A DNA stretch of 64,000 nt from Pseudomonas sp. MM223 (GCA_947090765.1 OX352322.1:2897501-2961500), one strand, 5' to 3'; positions 27,472 to 37,799 are shown, counted from the stretch's first letter. Numbers and translations: made by a program. The notes: generated by a model from the letters alone, not told the origin.

Positions 27472-29003
27472 GCAACAACGCCGCTGCCCAGTTCACGCCG
27501 CCGAGCCTGCTGCTGACCACCATCGGGCTGTCGTTGGCGACGTTCATGCAGGTGCTCGACACCACCATCGCCAACGTGGCGTTGCCGACCATTTCCGGCA
27601 ACCTGGGGGTGAGTTACGAGCAGGGCACCTGGGTCATTACCTCGTTCGCGGTGAGCAACGCCATCGCCTTGCCGTTGACTGGCTGGCTTAGCCGGCGGTT
27701 TGGTGAAGTGAAACTGTTCATCTGGGCCACGCTGTTGTTCGTGCTGGCGTCGTTCCTGTGCGGTATCGCCCAGTCGATGCCAGAGCTGGTCGGCTTCCGC
27801 ATACTGCAGGGTGTGGTCGCCGGGCCGTTGTACCCGATGACCCAGACGTTGCTGATTGCCGTCTACCCCCCGGCCAAACGGGGGATGGCCCTGGCGCTGC
27901 TGGCGATGGTCACGGTGGTGGCGCCGATTGCCGGGCCGATCCTGGGGGGCTGGATCACTGACAGTTACAGCTGGCCGTGGATCTTCTTCATCAACGTGCC
28001 CATTGGCCTGTTCGCTGCCGCCGTGGTGCGCCAGCAGATGCGCGCCCGGCCGGTGGTCACCAGCCGCCAACCGATGGACTACATCGGTTTGCTGACGCTG
28101 ATTATCGGTGTCGGGGCTTTGCAGGTGGTACTCGACAAAGGCAACGACCTGGATTGGTTCGAATCGTCGTTCATCATTGTCGGCAGCCTGATTTCGGTGG
28201 TGTTCCTGGCGGTGTTCGTGATCTGGGAACTGACCGACCGCCACCCGGTGGTCAACCTGCGCCTGTTCGTACACCGCAATTTCCGCGTCGGTACCATCGT
28301 GCTGGTCGGTGGTTACGCGGGGTTTTTCGGCATCAACCTGATCCTGCCGCAGTGGTTGCAGACGCAGATGGGCTACACCGCTACCTGGGCAGGCCTGGCG
28401 GTGGCCCCGATCGGGTTGTTGCCGGTGATCATGTCGCCCTTCGTGGGCAAGTACGCGCACCGCTTCGACCTGCGCGTGCTGGCGGGGCTGGCGTTTCTGG
28501 CGATCGGTACCAGCTGCTACATGCGTGCGGGCTTTACCAGCGAGGTGGACTTCCAGCATGTGGCCCTGGTGCAGTTGTTCATGGGCATTGGCGTGGCGTT
28601 GTTCTTCATGCCTACCTTGAGCATTCTGCTGTCCGACCTGCCGCCGCACCAGATTGCCGACGGTTCGGGGCTGGCGACCTTCCTGCGTACCTTGGGCGGG
28701 AGTTTTGCGGCGTCGTTGACGACCTGGATCTGGATTCGCCGGGCGGACCAGCACCATGCTTATCTCAGCGAGAACATCAGCCAGTTCGACCCGGCTACGC
28801 GGCATACGCTTGAACAGTTGGGGGGCGCCAGCCCGCAGAGCTATGCGCAACTGGAGCAGATACTCAATGGCCAGGCTTACATGATGTCGACGGTGGACTA
28901 CTTCACCTTGATGACCTGGGTGTTTGCCGGGTTGATCCTGCTGGTGTGGTTCGCCAAGCCGCCGTTCACTGCCAAGGCCGGGCCGGCATCGGCGGGGCAT
29001 TAA
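27468..29003 (+). CDS. EmrB-type DHA2 multidrug efflux transporter
   Basis: A 511-residue inner-membrane drug:proton antiporter with 14 hydrophobic segments. DHA2 signatures include TFMQVLDTTIANVALPTISG (motif D1) near residue 23 and WLSRRFGEVK (motif A) near 66. GWITDSYSWPWIFFINVPIG (motif C neighbourhood) lies near 161. The start overlaps the stop of the adaptor gene as ATGA, so the two are coupled. With the adaptor and an unlinked TolC it forms a tripartite pump for hydrophobic toxicants. Confidence 0.92.
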   Translation: MSNNAAAQFTPPSLLLTTIGLSLATFMQVLDTTIANVALPTISGNLGVSYEQGTWVITSFAVSNAIALPLTGWLSRRFGEVKLFIWATLLFVLASFLCGIAQSMPELVGFRILQGVVAGPLYPMTQTLLIAVYPPAKRGMALALLAMVTVVAPIAGPILGGWITDSYSWPWIFFINVPIGLFAAAVVRQQMRARPVVTSRQPMDYIGLLTLIIGVGALQVVLDKGNDLDWFESSFIIVGSLISVVFLAVFVIWELTDRHPVVNLRLFVHRNFRVGTIVLVGGYAGFFGINLILPQWLQTQMGYTATWAGLAVAPIGLLPVIMSPFVGKYAHRFDLRVLAGLAFLAIGTSCYMRAGFTSEVDFQHVALVQLFMGIGVALFFMPTLSILLSDLPPHQIADGSGLATFLRTLGGSFAASLTTWIWIRRADQHHAYLSENISQFDPATRHTLEQLGGASPQSYAQLEQILNGQAYMMSTVDYFTLMTWVFAGLILLVWFAKPPFTAKAGPASAGH

Positions 29004-29036
29004 GCTAAACCAAACGACCGAGGTTACAGCGTTATC

Positions 29037-29060
29037 GCTCTTGCTCTTGCTCTTGCTCTT
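29037..29060. repeat. Short tandem hexamer
   Basis: Four head-to-tail copies of a GCTCTT hexamer lie just after the efflux operon. A looser mirrored tract (AAGGTC repeats, 29154-29167) follows the hairpin downstream. Confidence 0.7.
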
Positions 29061-29108
29061 GCTTCGGCTTTTGCTTCTAAGCGCGCGGTAGTACAGGCGA
29101 CACAGATT

Positions 29109-29147
29109 GCGACTTCAGGAGGCCTGCGTTCGGCCTCCTGAAGTCGC
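29109..29147. terminator. Long perfect hairpin
   Basis: A 16-bp perfect stem (GCGACTTCAGGAGGCC and its complement) has a 7-base loop. It lies between the efflux operon and the SDR gene. It may terminate the efflux mRNA or belong to an intergenic palindrome family; no strong U-tract follows. Confidence 0.6.
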
Positions 29148-29262
29148 GAAGATCAAGGTCAAGGTCAAAAGCAGATTGGTGTATGTGCTGACTTTGGTCA
29201 TTCACAGGCTCGGGCATTTCGCCTATTGTCGATCTTCCCTTCCCCACGCGATTGGCACATTC

Positions 29263-30009
29263 ATGGAGAACGTCATCGTCATTACCGGCGGCAGCCGCGG
29301 CATCGGCGCGGCCACGGCGCTGCTGGCCGCCCGCCAGGGCTACCGCATCTGCATCAACTACCACGCCGACGACCAGGCCGCCGAAAACATCCTCGATCAA
29401 GTCCGCGCCCTGGGCGCCGAGGCTATCGCCGTCCGCGCCGACGCCAGCGTCGAGGACGAAATCATCCAGCTGTTCCAGCGCGTCGACGCAGAGCTTGGCC
29501 CGGTCACCGCACTGGTCAATAACGCCGGCACCATCGGCCAACAAAGTCGGGTCGAGGACATGTCGGAGTTCCGCCTGCTCAAGGTCATGAAGACCAACGT
29601 CGTCGGCCCCATGCTCTGCGCCAAGCACGCCCTGCTGCGCATGGCACGCCGGCATGGCGGGCAGGGCGGGGCCATCGTCAACGTGTCATCGGTGGCCGCA
29701 CGCCTGGGTTCGCCCAACGAATATGTCGACTATGCCGCCTCCAAGGGCGCGCTCGACACCTTCACCATCGGCCTGGCCAAAGAAGTGGCAGGCGAGGGCG
29801 TGCGGGTCAATGGCGTGCGGCCGGGTTACATCCACACCGGTTTCCATGCGCTATCCGGCGACCCGGACCGGGTCAGCAAGCTCGAGCCTGGCTTGCCCAT
29901 GGGCCGCGGCGGGCGCCCAGAAGAAGTGGCCGAGGCCATTCTCTGGCTGCTGTCGGACAAGGCCTCCTACTCCACGGGCACCTTCATCGAACTGGGCGGT
30001 GGGCGCTGA
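29263..30009 (+). CDS. SDR-family NAD(P)-dependent oxidoreductase
   Basis: A 248-residue classical short-chain dehydrogenase. The cofactor motif TGGSRGIGAA is near residue 8 and NNAG near 85. The catalytic set includes Ser in NVSSVAARLG (about 142) and the YxxxK pattern in YVDYAASKGA (about 155-162). The substrate is unknown; similar proteins are annotated as 3-ketoacyl-ACP reductase-like or sugar dehydrogenases. The ATG at 29263 starts right at the Rossmann strand; the frame is open further upstream across the hairpin but without family sequence. It is convergent with the kinase gene downstream. Confidence 0.87.
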   Translation: MENVIVITGGSRGIGAATALLAARQGYRICINYHADDQAAENILDQVRALGAEAIAVRADASVEDEIIQLFQRVDAELGPVTALVNNAGTIGQQSRVEDMSEFRLLKVMKTNVVGPMLCAKHALLRMARRHGGQGGAIVNVSSVAARLGSPNEYVDYAASKGALDTFTIGLAKEVAGEGVRVNGVRPGYIHTGFHALSGDPDRVSKLEPGLPMGRGGRPEEVAEAILWLLSDKASYSTGTFIELGGGR

Positions 30010-30018
30010 GCGCGCCCA

Positions 30019-32085
30019 TCAACCCTCAAGCAGGGTACGTACCCGCTCGGCCAACACCTCCAGCTCAAACGGCTTGGTCAGCACCAAGGTACCTCGTAGC
30101 AGTTGGCCGTCACTGAGCGCAGCGCTTTCGTCGTAACCGGTGATGAACAACACTTTGAGGTCCGGGTAGCGCTCGCGGCAGCGCTCCGCCACCTGGCGGC
30201 CGTTCAGGCCGCCGGGCAAGCCGATATCGCTCAGCAGCAGGTCTGGCCGTGCGCTGCTTTGCAGGTAAGCCAGGGCAGTGGGGCCGTCCTCGAACGCATC
30301 GACCCGGTAACCCAGCTCTTCCAGCACTTCGCAAACCACCAGGCGCAATGCCGTCTGGTCTTCGATCAGCAGAATACGCTGCGCCGTCGTGCTGCCTGTT
30401 CCCTGCAACGTGCCTTGTGGTTTGTTTGAAGGGGCCTGAGGGGGTTCGTTGTGGCGGGGAAGCAGCAGCTCTATGCGCGTGCCTTCGCCCAGCGTCGAGA
30501 GCACGCGCAGTTGCCCACCCGACTGGCGTACGAAACCGTAGGTCATCGACAGGCCCAGGCCAGTGCCCTGGCCCATGGGCTTGGTGGTGAAGAACGGATC
30601 GACGGCGCGTTCGGCCACCTCCGCCGACATGCCATTACCGTTGTCGATAATGCTCAGCCGCACGTACTCGCCGGCGGGTAGCTCCAGGGCGCGCGCTTGC
30701 TCGGCGTCAATCAACAGATTGTCGCCAATGATGTCGATTACACCGCCCTCAGGCATGGCATCTCGGGCATTGATGCACACGTTGAGCAGGGCGCTTTCCA
30801 GTTGTGGCGGGTCGATGAACGTCGGCCAGAGCTGGCCGGGGAACTGGCTGCTCAAGCGGATGGCCGGGCCGATGGTGCGGCGCAGCAATTCCTCCATGCC
30901 GGCCACCAAAGTGGCCACCTGTGTGGAACAGGGTTGCAGGGATTGCTGGCGAGAGAACGCCAGCAGCCGGTGAACCAGCGAAGAGGCCCGCTGCGCCGAA
31001 CCGCTGGACAGCTCCAGTAACGGCTCCAGCGCGTCGAAGCGTGACTGGTCCAGACGCTGGCGCATTAGCTCCTGGGCACCCAGAATGCCGCTTAAAAGGT
31101 TGTTGAAGTCGTGGGCGATACCCCCCGTGAGCTGGCCCACCGCTTCCATCTTTTGCGCCTGGCGCAAGGCCTCTTCGGCTTTGGCCAGGCGCGCTTGCTC
31201 CTGTACCCGCTCGGTGATGTCATAAGCGAACAGGAAGGCGCCTTGAATTTCACCTTCATGGTCGCGCAAGGCATTGAAGCGCAGTTCATAGTGGCGTTGC
31301 CCGGGCGCCTTGCCGAAGGTACCAATCTCGACAAATTGCTCGCCTGCCAGGGCGCGCTGCCACATGGACAGGCTTAGCCGTTGGACATCGGGCTCATTAC
31401 CGATCAGCCCTGGCAAGTAATCGCCAATCTCAGGTGTGCGCCCGAACAGTTGCTGAAAGTCATGCTTTGCCTGGCGGTTGATGGCCAACCAGCGCATGCC
31501 TTTATCGATCACATGCACATTGACCACGCTGTGTTCGACCAATTCGGCAAACAACCGTCGCTCCGCCAGCGCAGCGCTTACCCGTTGTTCAAGTTCTTCG
31601 TTCAGGCGTTGCAGGGCTGCCTCTGCCCGACGGCGTTCGGTAACGTCCTTGAATAAAACGGCCACCTGGCGTTTTTCGGCAGGCTCTACGCGGAAAGTGG
31701 TGACGGACAGTACATGACCGGTGGCGACCAGTTCCTGTTCGAAATGCAGGGGCTCGCCGGTGCGTAGCACCGCGCCATAACGGGCAACCCAGTCATCGGC
31801 CTCGTCGGGCACCATCTCACGCAGCTTCTGCCCGACCACGTCAGGGATGCCGGCGTGCTTGGCGTAGGCCGCGTTGGCCAGTACATGCACATAGTCACTC
31901 AATGGGCCATGCGGGCCATCGAAGAACTCGATGATGCAGAAGCCTTCGTCCATGGTGTCGAACAACGAACGATAGAAATCCTGGTCATGGCTCTGAAGGC
32001 CGGCAAGTCGTGATTCAAGTTGCGCGTTCTGCCGTTGGAGGGCTTTGACTTGTTGGCGCAGTGAATGAAGGTCGCTGGAAGGCAT
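30019..32085 (-). CDS. Soluble hybrid histidine kinase (PAS-PAS-HK-REC)
   Basis: A 688-residue cytosolic hybrid kinase. An N-terminal coiled coil (1-35) is followed by two PAS regions (about 38-150 and 180-295). The dimerisation domain has its phospho-His at 325 in [13 protein letters not shown], with an ATPase domain after it ([41 protein letters not shown]). A C-terminal receiver has Asp620 in [11 protein letters not shown]. It lacks membrane helices, so it senses an intracellular signal. I chose the ATG at 32085 over a GTG at 32130. It closely parallels the upstream kinase and is probably cotranscribed with it. No output response regulator is adjacent. Confidence 0.88.
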   Translation of the reverse strand: MPSSDLHSLRQQVKALQRQNAQLESRLAGLQSHDQDFYRSLFDTMDEGFCIIEFFDGPHGPLSDYVHVLANAAYAKHAGIPDVVGQKLREMVPDEADDWVARYGAVLRTGEPLHFEQELVATGHVLSVTTFRVEPAEKRQVAVLFKDVTERRRAEAALQRLNEELEQRVSAALAERRLFAELVEHSVVNVHVIDKGMRWLAINRQAKHDFQQLFGRTPEIGDYLPGLIGNEPDVQRLSLSMWQRALAGEQFVEIGTFGKAPGQRHYELRFNALRDHEGEIQGAFLFAYDITERVQEQARLAKAEEALRQAQKMEAVGQLTGGIAHDFNNLLSGILGAQELMRQRLDQSRFDALEPLLELSSGSAQRASSLVHRLLAFSRQQSLQPCSTQVATLVAGMEELLRRTIGPAIRLSSQFPGQLWPTFIDPPQLESALLNVCINARDAMPEGGVIDIIGDNLLIDAEQARALELPAGEYVRLSIIDNGNGMSAEVAERAVDPFFTTKPMGQGTGLGLSMTYGFVRQSGGQLRVLSTLGEGTRIELLLPRHNEPPQAPSNKPQGTLQGTGSTTAQRILLIEDQTALRLVVCEVLEELGYRVDAFEDGPTALAYLQSSARPDLLLSDIGLPGGLNGRQVAERCRERYPDLKVLFITGYDESAALSDGQLLRGTLVLTKPFELEVLAERVRTLLEG

Positions 32086-32157
32086 GCCGACGTCCGACAA
32101 AAAAGAAGGCTCAGACTTTAACGTGTTCACCAGCAGGCGGATAGCCGGTCAGGGCCG

Positions 32158-33804
32158 TTACGGGGCGGCGCCCAACAGCCGGTCGACCCGTTCGCCGAGC
32201 GTCTTCAGGTTGAAGGGTTTGGACAGTAACTCGATGCCCCTGCCGGGCAGGGTATTGGCATTGACGGTGGCAGCATCGTAGCCGGTAATCAGTAACACCG
32301 GCCCCTGCGCCACGAGGCCCCGGAATGCCTGCGCAAGCTGGTAGCCATCGACCCCGCCTGGTAGCCCGACATCGGTGATCAGCAGGTCGGGGGCGGGGCT
32401 CTCGTGCAAGGCTTCAATTGCCTGTTTGCCCTGTTCGAACGCTTGCACCTTGTGGCCCAGCTCCGTCAGCACCTCGACCAGTACCAGGCGCAGGGCCGGT
32501 TGGTCCTCCACCAGCATGATCCGGTGTACACGCTGCGGTAATGGCTCGCCAGTGTGGGCGGCTGGCGCGTCATGGCTGCAAACGGGGGCGCTTTCTTCCA
32601 TGGGGAAGTACAGGTGGGCACAAGTACCTTGGCCGGACACGCTTTCGATCTCCAGTTGCCCGCCGGACTGTCTTGCAAAGCCGTAGACCATCGACAGCCC
32701 GAGCCCGGTTCCCTGGCCAAGCGGCTTGGTGGTATAGAAGGGCTCAAGGGCACGCTGGCGAACTTCGCCGGACATGCCAATGCCGGTATCTGTGACGCGC
32801 ACATGCAAATACCGGCCCGCAGGCAGGTCCAGGCACTTGGCCTTGGCGGCATCGACCTCGACATTTTCGCAGGCGAGGCTCAGCACACCACCCAGAGGCA
32901 TGGCATCACGTGCGTTGATACACAGGTTGAGCAAGGCATTTTCCAACTGTTGCGGGTCGATGCGGATCGGCCATTGTCCAGCCAGTGTCTGGTCGTGGAA
33001 GTCGATATGCGGCCCGGTCGAACTGCGAATCAGGTCGCCCATGTCGGTGACCAGGCGTTGCACATCGACGGGTTGTGGCGACAGGGTTTGCTGGCGCGAG
33101 AACGCCAACAGATGCTGCACTTGAGCGGCTGCGCGCAGTGCATTGTTGCGGCCAAGCTCCAGAAGCCGGGCAGTGTCGGTAAGGCGTTGCTGGCCCAGGC
33201 GTTGCTCGGCCAGTTCCAGTGCGCCGAGCAGGCTGCCCAGCAGGTTGTTGAAGTCGTGGGCGATGCCCCCGGTCAACTGGCCGAGGGCTTCCATCTTCTG
33301 TGACTGGCGCAGGGCATCTTCAGCCTGATGCAGGCGTTCCTGTTCTGCAACGCGCTCAGTGATGTCATAGGCGAACATGTAGCCACCCTGAATCTGCTGC
33401 TGTGCATCGCGCAGCGGGTGGTAGCGGATCTCGTAATGGCGCAGGGCATCAGGTGGCCCGAGGGTAATGGTATCGATAAACGCTTCACCGGCCAGCACAC
33501 GCGGCCAGACGGGCGCCAGGCGGCCCATGATATCGTGTTGTTTGTCGAGGAACTGCGGTACGTAATCGCCGATCTGCGGCACGAAACCACGGTAATGCTT
33601 GAAGGTTTCACGGGCTGTACGGTTGATGGCGACCAGGCGCATCTTGCGGTCTGCGGCAAACACGTTGGCCAAGCTGCTGTCCAGCAGTTCACCGAGCAGT
33701 TTGTTGTGTGCCTGCGTAGCGTCTTCACGTTCGGCCAGGCGTGTTTCCAGCTCTGCGACACGCGCCTGCAACTCGGTGATGGAAGGCGGTGAGTCTGGCA
33801 GCAT
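32158..33804 (-). CDS. Soluble hybrid histidine kinase, paralogue of its neighbour
   Basis: A 548-residue cytosolic hybrid kinase: coiled coil (about 8-40), one PAS region (40-155), phospho-His183 in [13 protein letters not shown], ATPase domain ([31 protein letters not shown]) and receiver Asp478 in [11 protein letters not shown]. It shares the second PAS, kinase and receiver plan of the next gene (73 bases downstream) but lacks the first PAS, consistent with tandem duplication and divergence. The ATG at 33804 is favoured because upstream codons lack coiled-coil character. The stop of the mocR-type gene is 57 bases upstream. Confidence 0.88.
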   Translation of the reverse strand: MLPDSPPSITELQARVAELETRLAEREDATQAHNKLLGELLDSSLANVFAADRKMRLVAINRTARETFKHYRGFVPQIGDYVPQFLDKQHDIMGRLAPVWPRVLAGEAFIDTITLGPPDALRHYEIRYHPLRDAQQQIQGGYMFAYDITERVAEQERLHQAEDALRQSQKMEALGQLTGGIAHDFNNLLGSLLGALELAEQRLGQQRLTDTARLLELGRNNALRAAAQVQHLLAFSRQQTLSPQPVDVQRLVTDMGDLIRSSTGPHIDFHDQTLAGQWPIRIDPQQLENALLNLCINARDAMPLGGVLSLACENVEVDAAKAKCLDLPAGRYLHVRVTDTGIGMSGEVRQRALEPFYTTKPLGQGTGLGLSMVYGFARQSGGQLEIESVSGQGTCAHLYFPMEESAPVCSHDAPAAHTGEPLPQRVHRIMLVEDQPALRLVLVEVLTELGHKVQAFEQGKQAIEALHESPAPDLLITDVGLPGGVDGYQLAQAFRGLVAQGPVLLITGYDAATVNANTLPGRGIELLSKPFNLKTLGERVDRLLGAAP

Positions 33805-33861
33805 GATGACGGCCCGGTGAACGGATCGGGCAACTATAGCCGCCCGCCGGGCCATCAGCCA

Positions 33862-35271
33862 TCAGAACGAGCGAATGATGCGCCCAAGGGTTTCCATGGC
33901 CCGTTCGGCGCCCTCATGCCAAGGGCTGCCGTAGTTCAGGCGGATGCAGTTGCCGAAGCGTCGGGTGGGCGAGAAGATCGGCCCGGGGGCGATACTGATG
34001 CCTTGGGCCAGGGCCATGTGGAACAGCTTGAGTGCGTCTATCTGCTCGGGCAACTCCAGCCACAGGAAGTAACCACCGGACGGCTGGCTGACCCGTGTTT
34101 GCGCCGGGAAATGGCGTGTGATGGCTGCCAGCATATTGGCCTGCTGGCCTTCCAGGGCATAGCGCAGTTTACGCAGGTGGCGGTCGTAGCCGCCGTGCTG
34201 CAGGTAGTCGGCTATCGCTGCCTGGGCCGGCATCGAGGCACACAGCGAGGTCATCAGCTTCAGCCGCTCGATCTTCTGCGCAAAGCGCCCGGCCGCCACC
34301 CAGCCGATGCGGTAACCGGGTGCCAGGCTTTTGGCGAACGAACCGCAGTGCATCACCAGGCCCTGGGTGTCGAAAGCCTTGGCTGGCTTTGGCGCCTGTT
34401 GCGAGTAATACAGCTCGGCGTACACGTCGTCTTCGATCAACGGCACCTGGTGACGCGTTAGCAGTTCCACCAGCGCCTGCTTTTTCGCTTCCGGCATGCT
34501 TGCGCCTACCGGGTTCTGGAAGTTGGTCATGCACCAGACGGCTTTCACCGGGTGTTTTTCCAGCGTTTGTGCCAGTGCCCCCAGGTCCATGCCTTCGCGT
34601 GGGTGCACGGGGATTTCCACAGCCTTTAGCTTAAGCCGCTCCAGCACTTGCAGGCAGGCATAGAAGGCGGGGGCCTCGATGGCCACCAGGTCGCCCGGTT
34701 GGGTCACTGCTTGCAGGCACAGGTTCAAGGCTTCCAGTGCACCGTTGGTGATCAGCAGCTCTTCCATCGGCAGCATCAGCCCGCCGACCATGTAGCGCAG
34801 GGCAATTTGCCGGCGCAGCTGTGGGTTGCCGGGTGACAGGTCGGTCACCACCATGCGCGGGTCCATGCTGCGGCTGGCGCTGGCCAGCGAGCGCGACAGG
34901 CGCTGCAGCGGGAACAGTTCGGGGCTGGGGAAGGCTGAGCCGAACGGTATGGTGTTGGGGTCCTTGATCGAGTCGAGGATCGAGAACACCAATGCGCTGA
35001 CGTCCACGTCCGTGGACTCACTGACCGGCTGCAACGCCTGCGGCTCGCTGAACTGGCGCGGGGCGTGGGCGTTGACGAAATAGCCCGAGCGCGGCCGGGC
35101 ACGGATCAGCCCGCGCCGCTCCAGCAGGTAGTAGGCCTGGAACACGGTTGACGGGCTGACCCCGTGGGTTTGGCTGGCGTAGCGTACCGAAGGCACGCGC
35201 TGGCCTGGGCCCAGTACCCCGGAGCGGATCAGTTCGGCAATGTCGTCGGCGAAGCGTTCGTAGCGTTTCAT
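33862..35271 (-). CDS. MocR-type regulator (GntR helix-turn-helix fused to aminotransferase)
   Basis: A 469-residue fusion. A GntR winged helix at 1-75 (GQRVPSVRYASQTHGVSPSTVFQAYYLLERRGLI) precedes a fold-type I PLP aminotransferase domain (about 110-465). The PLP Lys lies in HCGSFAKSLAPGYRIGW, and NFQNPVGA and IEDDVYAELYY are also typical. MocR proteins sense amino acids or vitamin B6 compounds through the PLP domain and regulate nearby genes. The ATG at 35271 removes a spurious basic extension. Its target is not evident; the following gene on its strand is the hybrid kinase. Confidence 0.9.
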   Translation of the reverse strand: MKRYERFADDIAELIRSGVLGPGQRVPSVRYASQTHGVSPSTVFQAYYLLERRGLIRARPRSGYFVNAHAPRQFSEPQALQPVSESTDVDVSALVFSILDSIKDPNTIPFGSAFPSPELFPLQRLSRSLASASRSMDPRMVVTDLSPGNPQLRRQIALRYMVGGLMLPMEELLITNGALEALNLCLQAVTQPGDLVAIEAPAFYACLQVLERLKLKAVEIPVHPREGMDLGALAQTLEKHPVKAVWCMTNFQNPVGASMPEAKKQALVELLTRHQVPLIEDDVYAELYYSQQAPKPAKAFDTQGLVMHCGSFAKSLAPGYRIGWVAAGRFAQKIERLKLMTSLCASMPAQAAIADYLQHGGYDRHLRKLRYALEGQQANMLAAITRHFPAQTRVSQPSGGYFLWLELPEQIDALKLFHMALAQGISIAPGPIFSPTRRFGNCIRLNYGSPWHEGAERAMETLGRIIRSF

Positions 35272-35321
35272 TCTGGCCTTCTGTCGAAGCCTGGCAGGCA
35301 AGGTGGGGTCAGTGTAAGGGA

Positions 35322-36725
35322 TCAGCGGTTCATCGGTGCGACGAAGCGGCTTTGGGCCACGCTGCGGATGGCGGGGTCGTCACGCTCGCTGATTTCGAAA
35401 CTGAGCGTTTGCGAGCTGCTGGCCGGGCGCTCTGCCAGCATCGCCACCGATACCGGCAGTTCGCTCATTTCGCCGGCCGGGATCACCAATGCGGTGTTGC
35501 CCTGCAAGGTGAAACCGTCAGCGTCCAGCAGGCGCAGTGCATAGTGTTGGGTGCGCTCGGTCTTGTTGATGACCTTGAGCAGGTAGATGTTCTCGATCTG
35601 GCCCTGGGCATTTTCACGGAACAGGCCGCGGTCCTTGATCACGTCCAGCGATACCATCGGGCGCATCTGCAAGGCCACCACCAGTGCTGCGATCATCACC
35701 CCGAGCGCAGCGACGTAGCCCAGCAGGCGCGGGCGGAGCCAGTGGGTGGTGCCGCCCTGCAAACTGTGTTCGGACTTGTAACCGATCAACCCGCGGGCGT
35801 ACCCCATCTTGTCCATCACCCCGTCGCAGGCGTCGATGCACGCCGCGCAGCCGATGCAGGCCATCTGCAAGCCATCGCGGATATCAATGCCGGTGGGGCA
35901 CACTTGCACGCACAGCGTGCAGTCGATGCAGTCGCCCAGGCCTTGGGCGCCTACGTCACTGCCTTTCTTGCGCGGGCCGCGGGTTTCGCCACGGCGCGGG
36001 TCATAGGCAACCGCCAGGGTGTCCTTGTCGAACATCACGCCCTGAAAGCGCGCATACGGGCACATGTGCAGGCACACCGCTTCACGTAGCAGGCCTGCGT
36101 TGATGTAGGTGGCAGCGGTGAAGAACAGCACCCAGAACAGCGCCACGCCGCCCAGTTGCAACGTGAACAGTTCTGCGGCCAGTGGCCGGATTGGCGTGAA
36201 GTAGCCGACGAAGGTCAGGCCGGTGACTACACCGATGGCCAGCCACAGGCTGTGCTTCAGGGTACGGCGTGCCAGTTTGTTCAGGCTCCAGGGTGCGGCG
36301 GCGAGCTTGATGCGCTGGTTGCGGTCACCCTCGGTGACCTTTTCGCACCACATGAACAGCCACGTCCAGGTGCTTTGTGGGCAGCTGTAGCCGCACCACA
36401 CACGGCCGGCGTAAACGGTGATGGCGAACAGCCCGAAGGCGCAGATGATCAGCAGCGCCGAAAGCAGGATGAAGTCCTGTGGCCAGAAGGTGGCGCCAAA
36501 GATGTGGAATTTGCTCTCGCCCAAGTCCCATAGCACGGCTTGGCGGCCGTTCCAGTTCAGCCAGGCAGTGCCAAAAAACAGCACAAACAAGGCGCCGGCA
36601 AAACCGATGCGCAGGTTGCGGTACAGCCCGGTAAAGCTGCGGGTGTGAATGCCGCTGTCAATGCGTCGCGGTGGGTGGCTGGCTGGGGCGGCGGCGATCT
36701 CTGTAAAAGGGATTCTATTGTTCAT
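35322..36725 (-). CDS. ccoG: CcoG/RdxA-type ferredoxin, cytochrome cbb3 oxidase assembly
   Basis: A 467-residue membrane iron-sulfur protein. It has hydrophobic helices at about 38-55, 80-105, 155-180 and 195-220, and the WCGYSCPQ motif. Two 4Fe-4S clusters occur in the row DCTLCVQVCPTGID and MACIGCAACIDACD, and a periplasmic Ig-like FixG C-terminal domain follows. CcoG reduces copper for CuB insertion into cbb3-type terminal oxidase. It is unusual in being alone, away from ccoNOQP; P. putida carries a second copy near those genes, so this may be a paralogue. I found no convincing Anr box upstream. Confidence 0.9.
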   Translation of the reverse strand: MNNRIPFTEIAAAPASHPPRRIDSGIHTRSFTGLYRNLRIGFAGALFVLFFGTAWLNWNGRQAVLWDLGESKFHIFGATFWPQDFILLSALLIICAFGLFAITVYAGRVWCGYSCPQSTWTWLFMWCEKVTEGDRNQRIKLAAAPWSLNKLARRTLKHSLWLAIGVVTGLTFVGYFTPIRPLAAELFTLQLGGVALFWVLFFTAATYINAGLLREAVCLHMCPYARFQGVMFDKDTLAVAYDPRRGETRGPRKKGSDVGAQGLGDCIDCTLCVQVCPTGIDIRDGLQMACIGCAACIDACDGVMDKMGYARGLIGYKSEHSLQGGTTHWLRPRLLGYVAALGVMIAALVVALQMRPMVSLDVIKDRGLFRENAQGQIENIYLLKVINKTERTQHYALRLLDADGFTLQGNTALVIPAGEMSELPVSVAMLAERPASSSQTLSFEISERDDPAIRSVAQSRFVAPMNR

Positions 36726-36846
36726 GGCTCGGTGCTCATCAGGCCTCGATCAGGCATGAGCACTATGGCCCTGAGGCTGTTATCAGCACAGGCTCAGTTT
36801 TTGCGATAAAAACCGTATCAGATTACCCGCTTGACCCCGCCAGGCC

Positions 36847-37086
36847 TTATATCACCGAGCCTGGCACACTAGCCTTCAGGTGCCTGCGGCTATCCACCGC
36901 ACCCGCTACGGTCAGCGCATCGGCCTCGGCTTCGGTGATGGGCACGCGTTGGCCTGCAAGCAAGGCCACCGACATGCGCAGCTGTTCGTCTGTGATGATC
37001 TCGATATCGGGGCCATCACCCTCAATGCGCAGGTCTTCGCCGATCAGTGTGCAGCGACGGGTGGATTCTTCGATTTCAACGGGCAT
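36847..37086 (-). CDS. DUF3203-like small protein
   Basis: A 79-residue acidic soluble protein beginning MPVEIEESTRRC, with a conserved-looking core LRIEGDGPDIEIITDEQLRM. It matches my recollection of DUF3203, a family largely confined to Pseudomonas with no known role. The start is firmly set by a perfect AGGAGG eight bases upstream of the ATG at 37086; the frame open to 37230 has no site. It is divergent from mgtC. Confidence 0.72.
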   Translation of the reverse strand: MPVEIEESTRRCTLIGEDLRIEGDGPDIEIITDEQLRMSVALLAGQRVPITEAEADALTVAGAVDSRRHLKASVPGSVI

Positions 37087-37256
37087 GTCTTTGTCCTCCT
37101 GGGGGCGGTTACAGGGTGGACCACAGGGCAAGGGAGGTTGCTGCATCGCTAGGCTGAACGGCACTTTGGCCTGTGTGCAAAGGTCAACCCCTGTACAGGC
37201 CAGGCTCGGTCTTTTCGCGGGCCTGCCCACCCAGTGCTCAGCATGGGAACAACCCT

Positions 37257-37781
37257 ATGGACCTTCTCTGGCAAGCAATTCAGGCCGAGTTCGCCGATGT
37301 CACCGATGCGCGCGAAGTGACGCAAATCCTGGTGCGCCTGCTGATGGCCGCCATACTTGGCGCTGTGCTGGGCTTTGAGCGCGAGTCCAAAGGCAAGTCG
37401 GCCGGGGTGCGCACCCACATGTTGGTCTCGTTGGGTGCCGCGCTGTTCGTGCTGGCGCCGAGCATGGCAGGGGCCGATGAACAAGCGCTAAGCAGGGTGA
37501 TCCAGGGTATTGTTGCCGGTATCGGCTTTCTGGGTGCGGGTACCATCCTTAAAGGTAACGGGAAGGACACCAGCCATGTGAAAGGCCTGACAACCGCTGC
37601 CGGGCTATGGATGACGGCTGCCATCGGTACGGCTGCCGGCATGGGCCGCGAAGCCACGGCGTTGATCAGCACGGTACTGGCCCTGCTGGTACTGGGCACG
37701 ATGCCGTTACTGGTAGAGAAGGTGGAAGGCCAGGGTGAGGAAAAACAGAAGGATGAGAATGAGGAGGGCAGGAAGCACTAA
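37257..37781 (+). CDS. MgtC/SapB-family membrane protein
   Basis: A 174-residue inner-membrane protein with four to five helices and the MgtC core: LGAVLGFERESKGKSAGVRTHMLVSLGAALF (about 38-68), then GIGFLGAGTILK and VKGLTTAAGLWMTAAIG. It lacks the long C-terminal ACT-like domain of Salmonella MgtC and ends in a charged Lys/Glu-rich tail. The family is tied to Mg2+ limitation and modulation of F-type ATP synthase in pathogens; in soil Pseudomonas its role is less clear. I saw no Mg2+ riboswitch-like leader upstream. Confidence 0.87.
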   Translation: MDLLWQAIQAEFADVTDAREVTQILVRLLMAAILGAVLGFERESKGKSAGVRTHMLVSLGAALFVLAPSMAGADEQALSRVIQGIVAGIGFLGAGTILKGNGKDTSHVKGLTTAAGLWMTAAIGTAAGMGREATALISTVLALLVLGTMPLLVEKVEGQGEEKQKDENEEGRKH

Positions 37782-37799
37782 GGGGAGCCGAAGCTCCCC
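37782..37799 (-). terminator. Terminator hairpin with UUCG loop
   Basis: Read on the minus strand, GGGGAGC and GCTCCCC pair around a TTCG tetraloop. It ends the presumed CrcY RNA and abuts the mgtC stop codon, so it may serve both strands. The U-tract is short. Confidence 0.7.

Noticed and set aside
29037..29060. Hexamer repeats as a possible CRISPR or minisatellite
   Set aside because: Units are 6 bases without spacers, and no cas genes are nearby.
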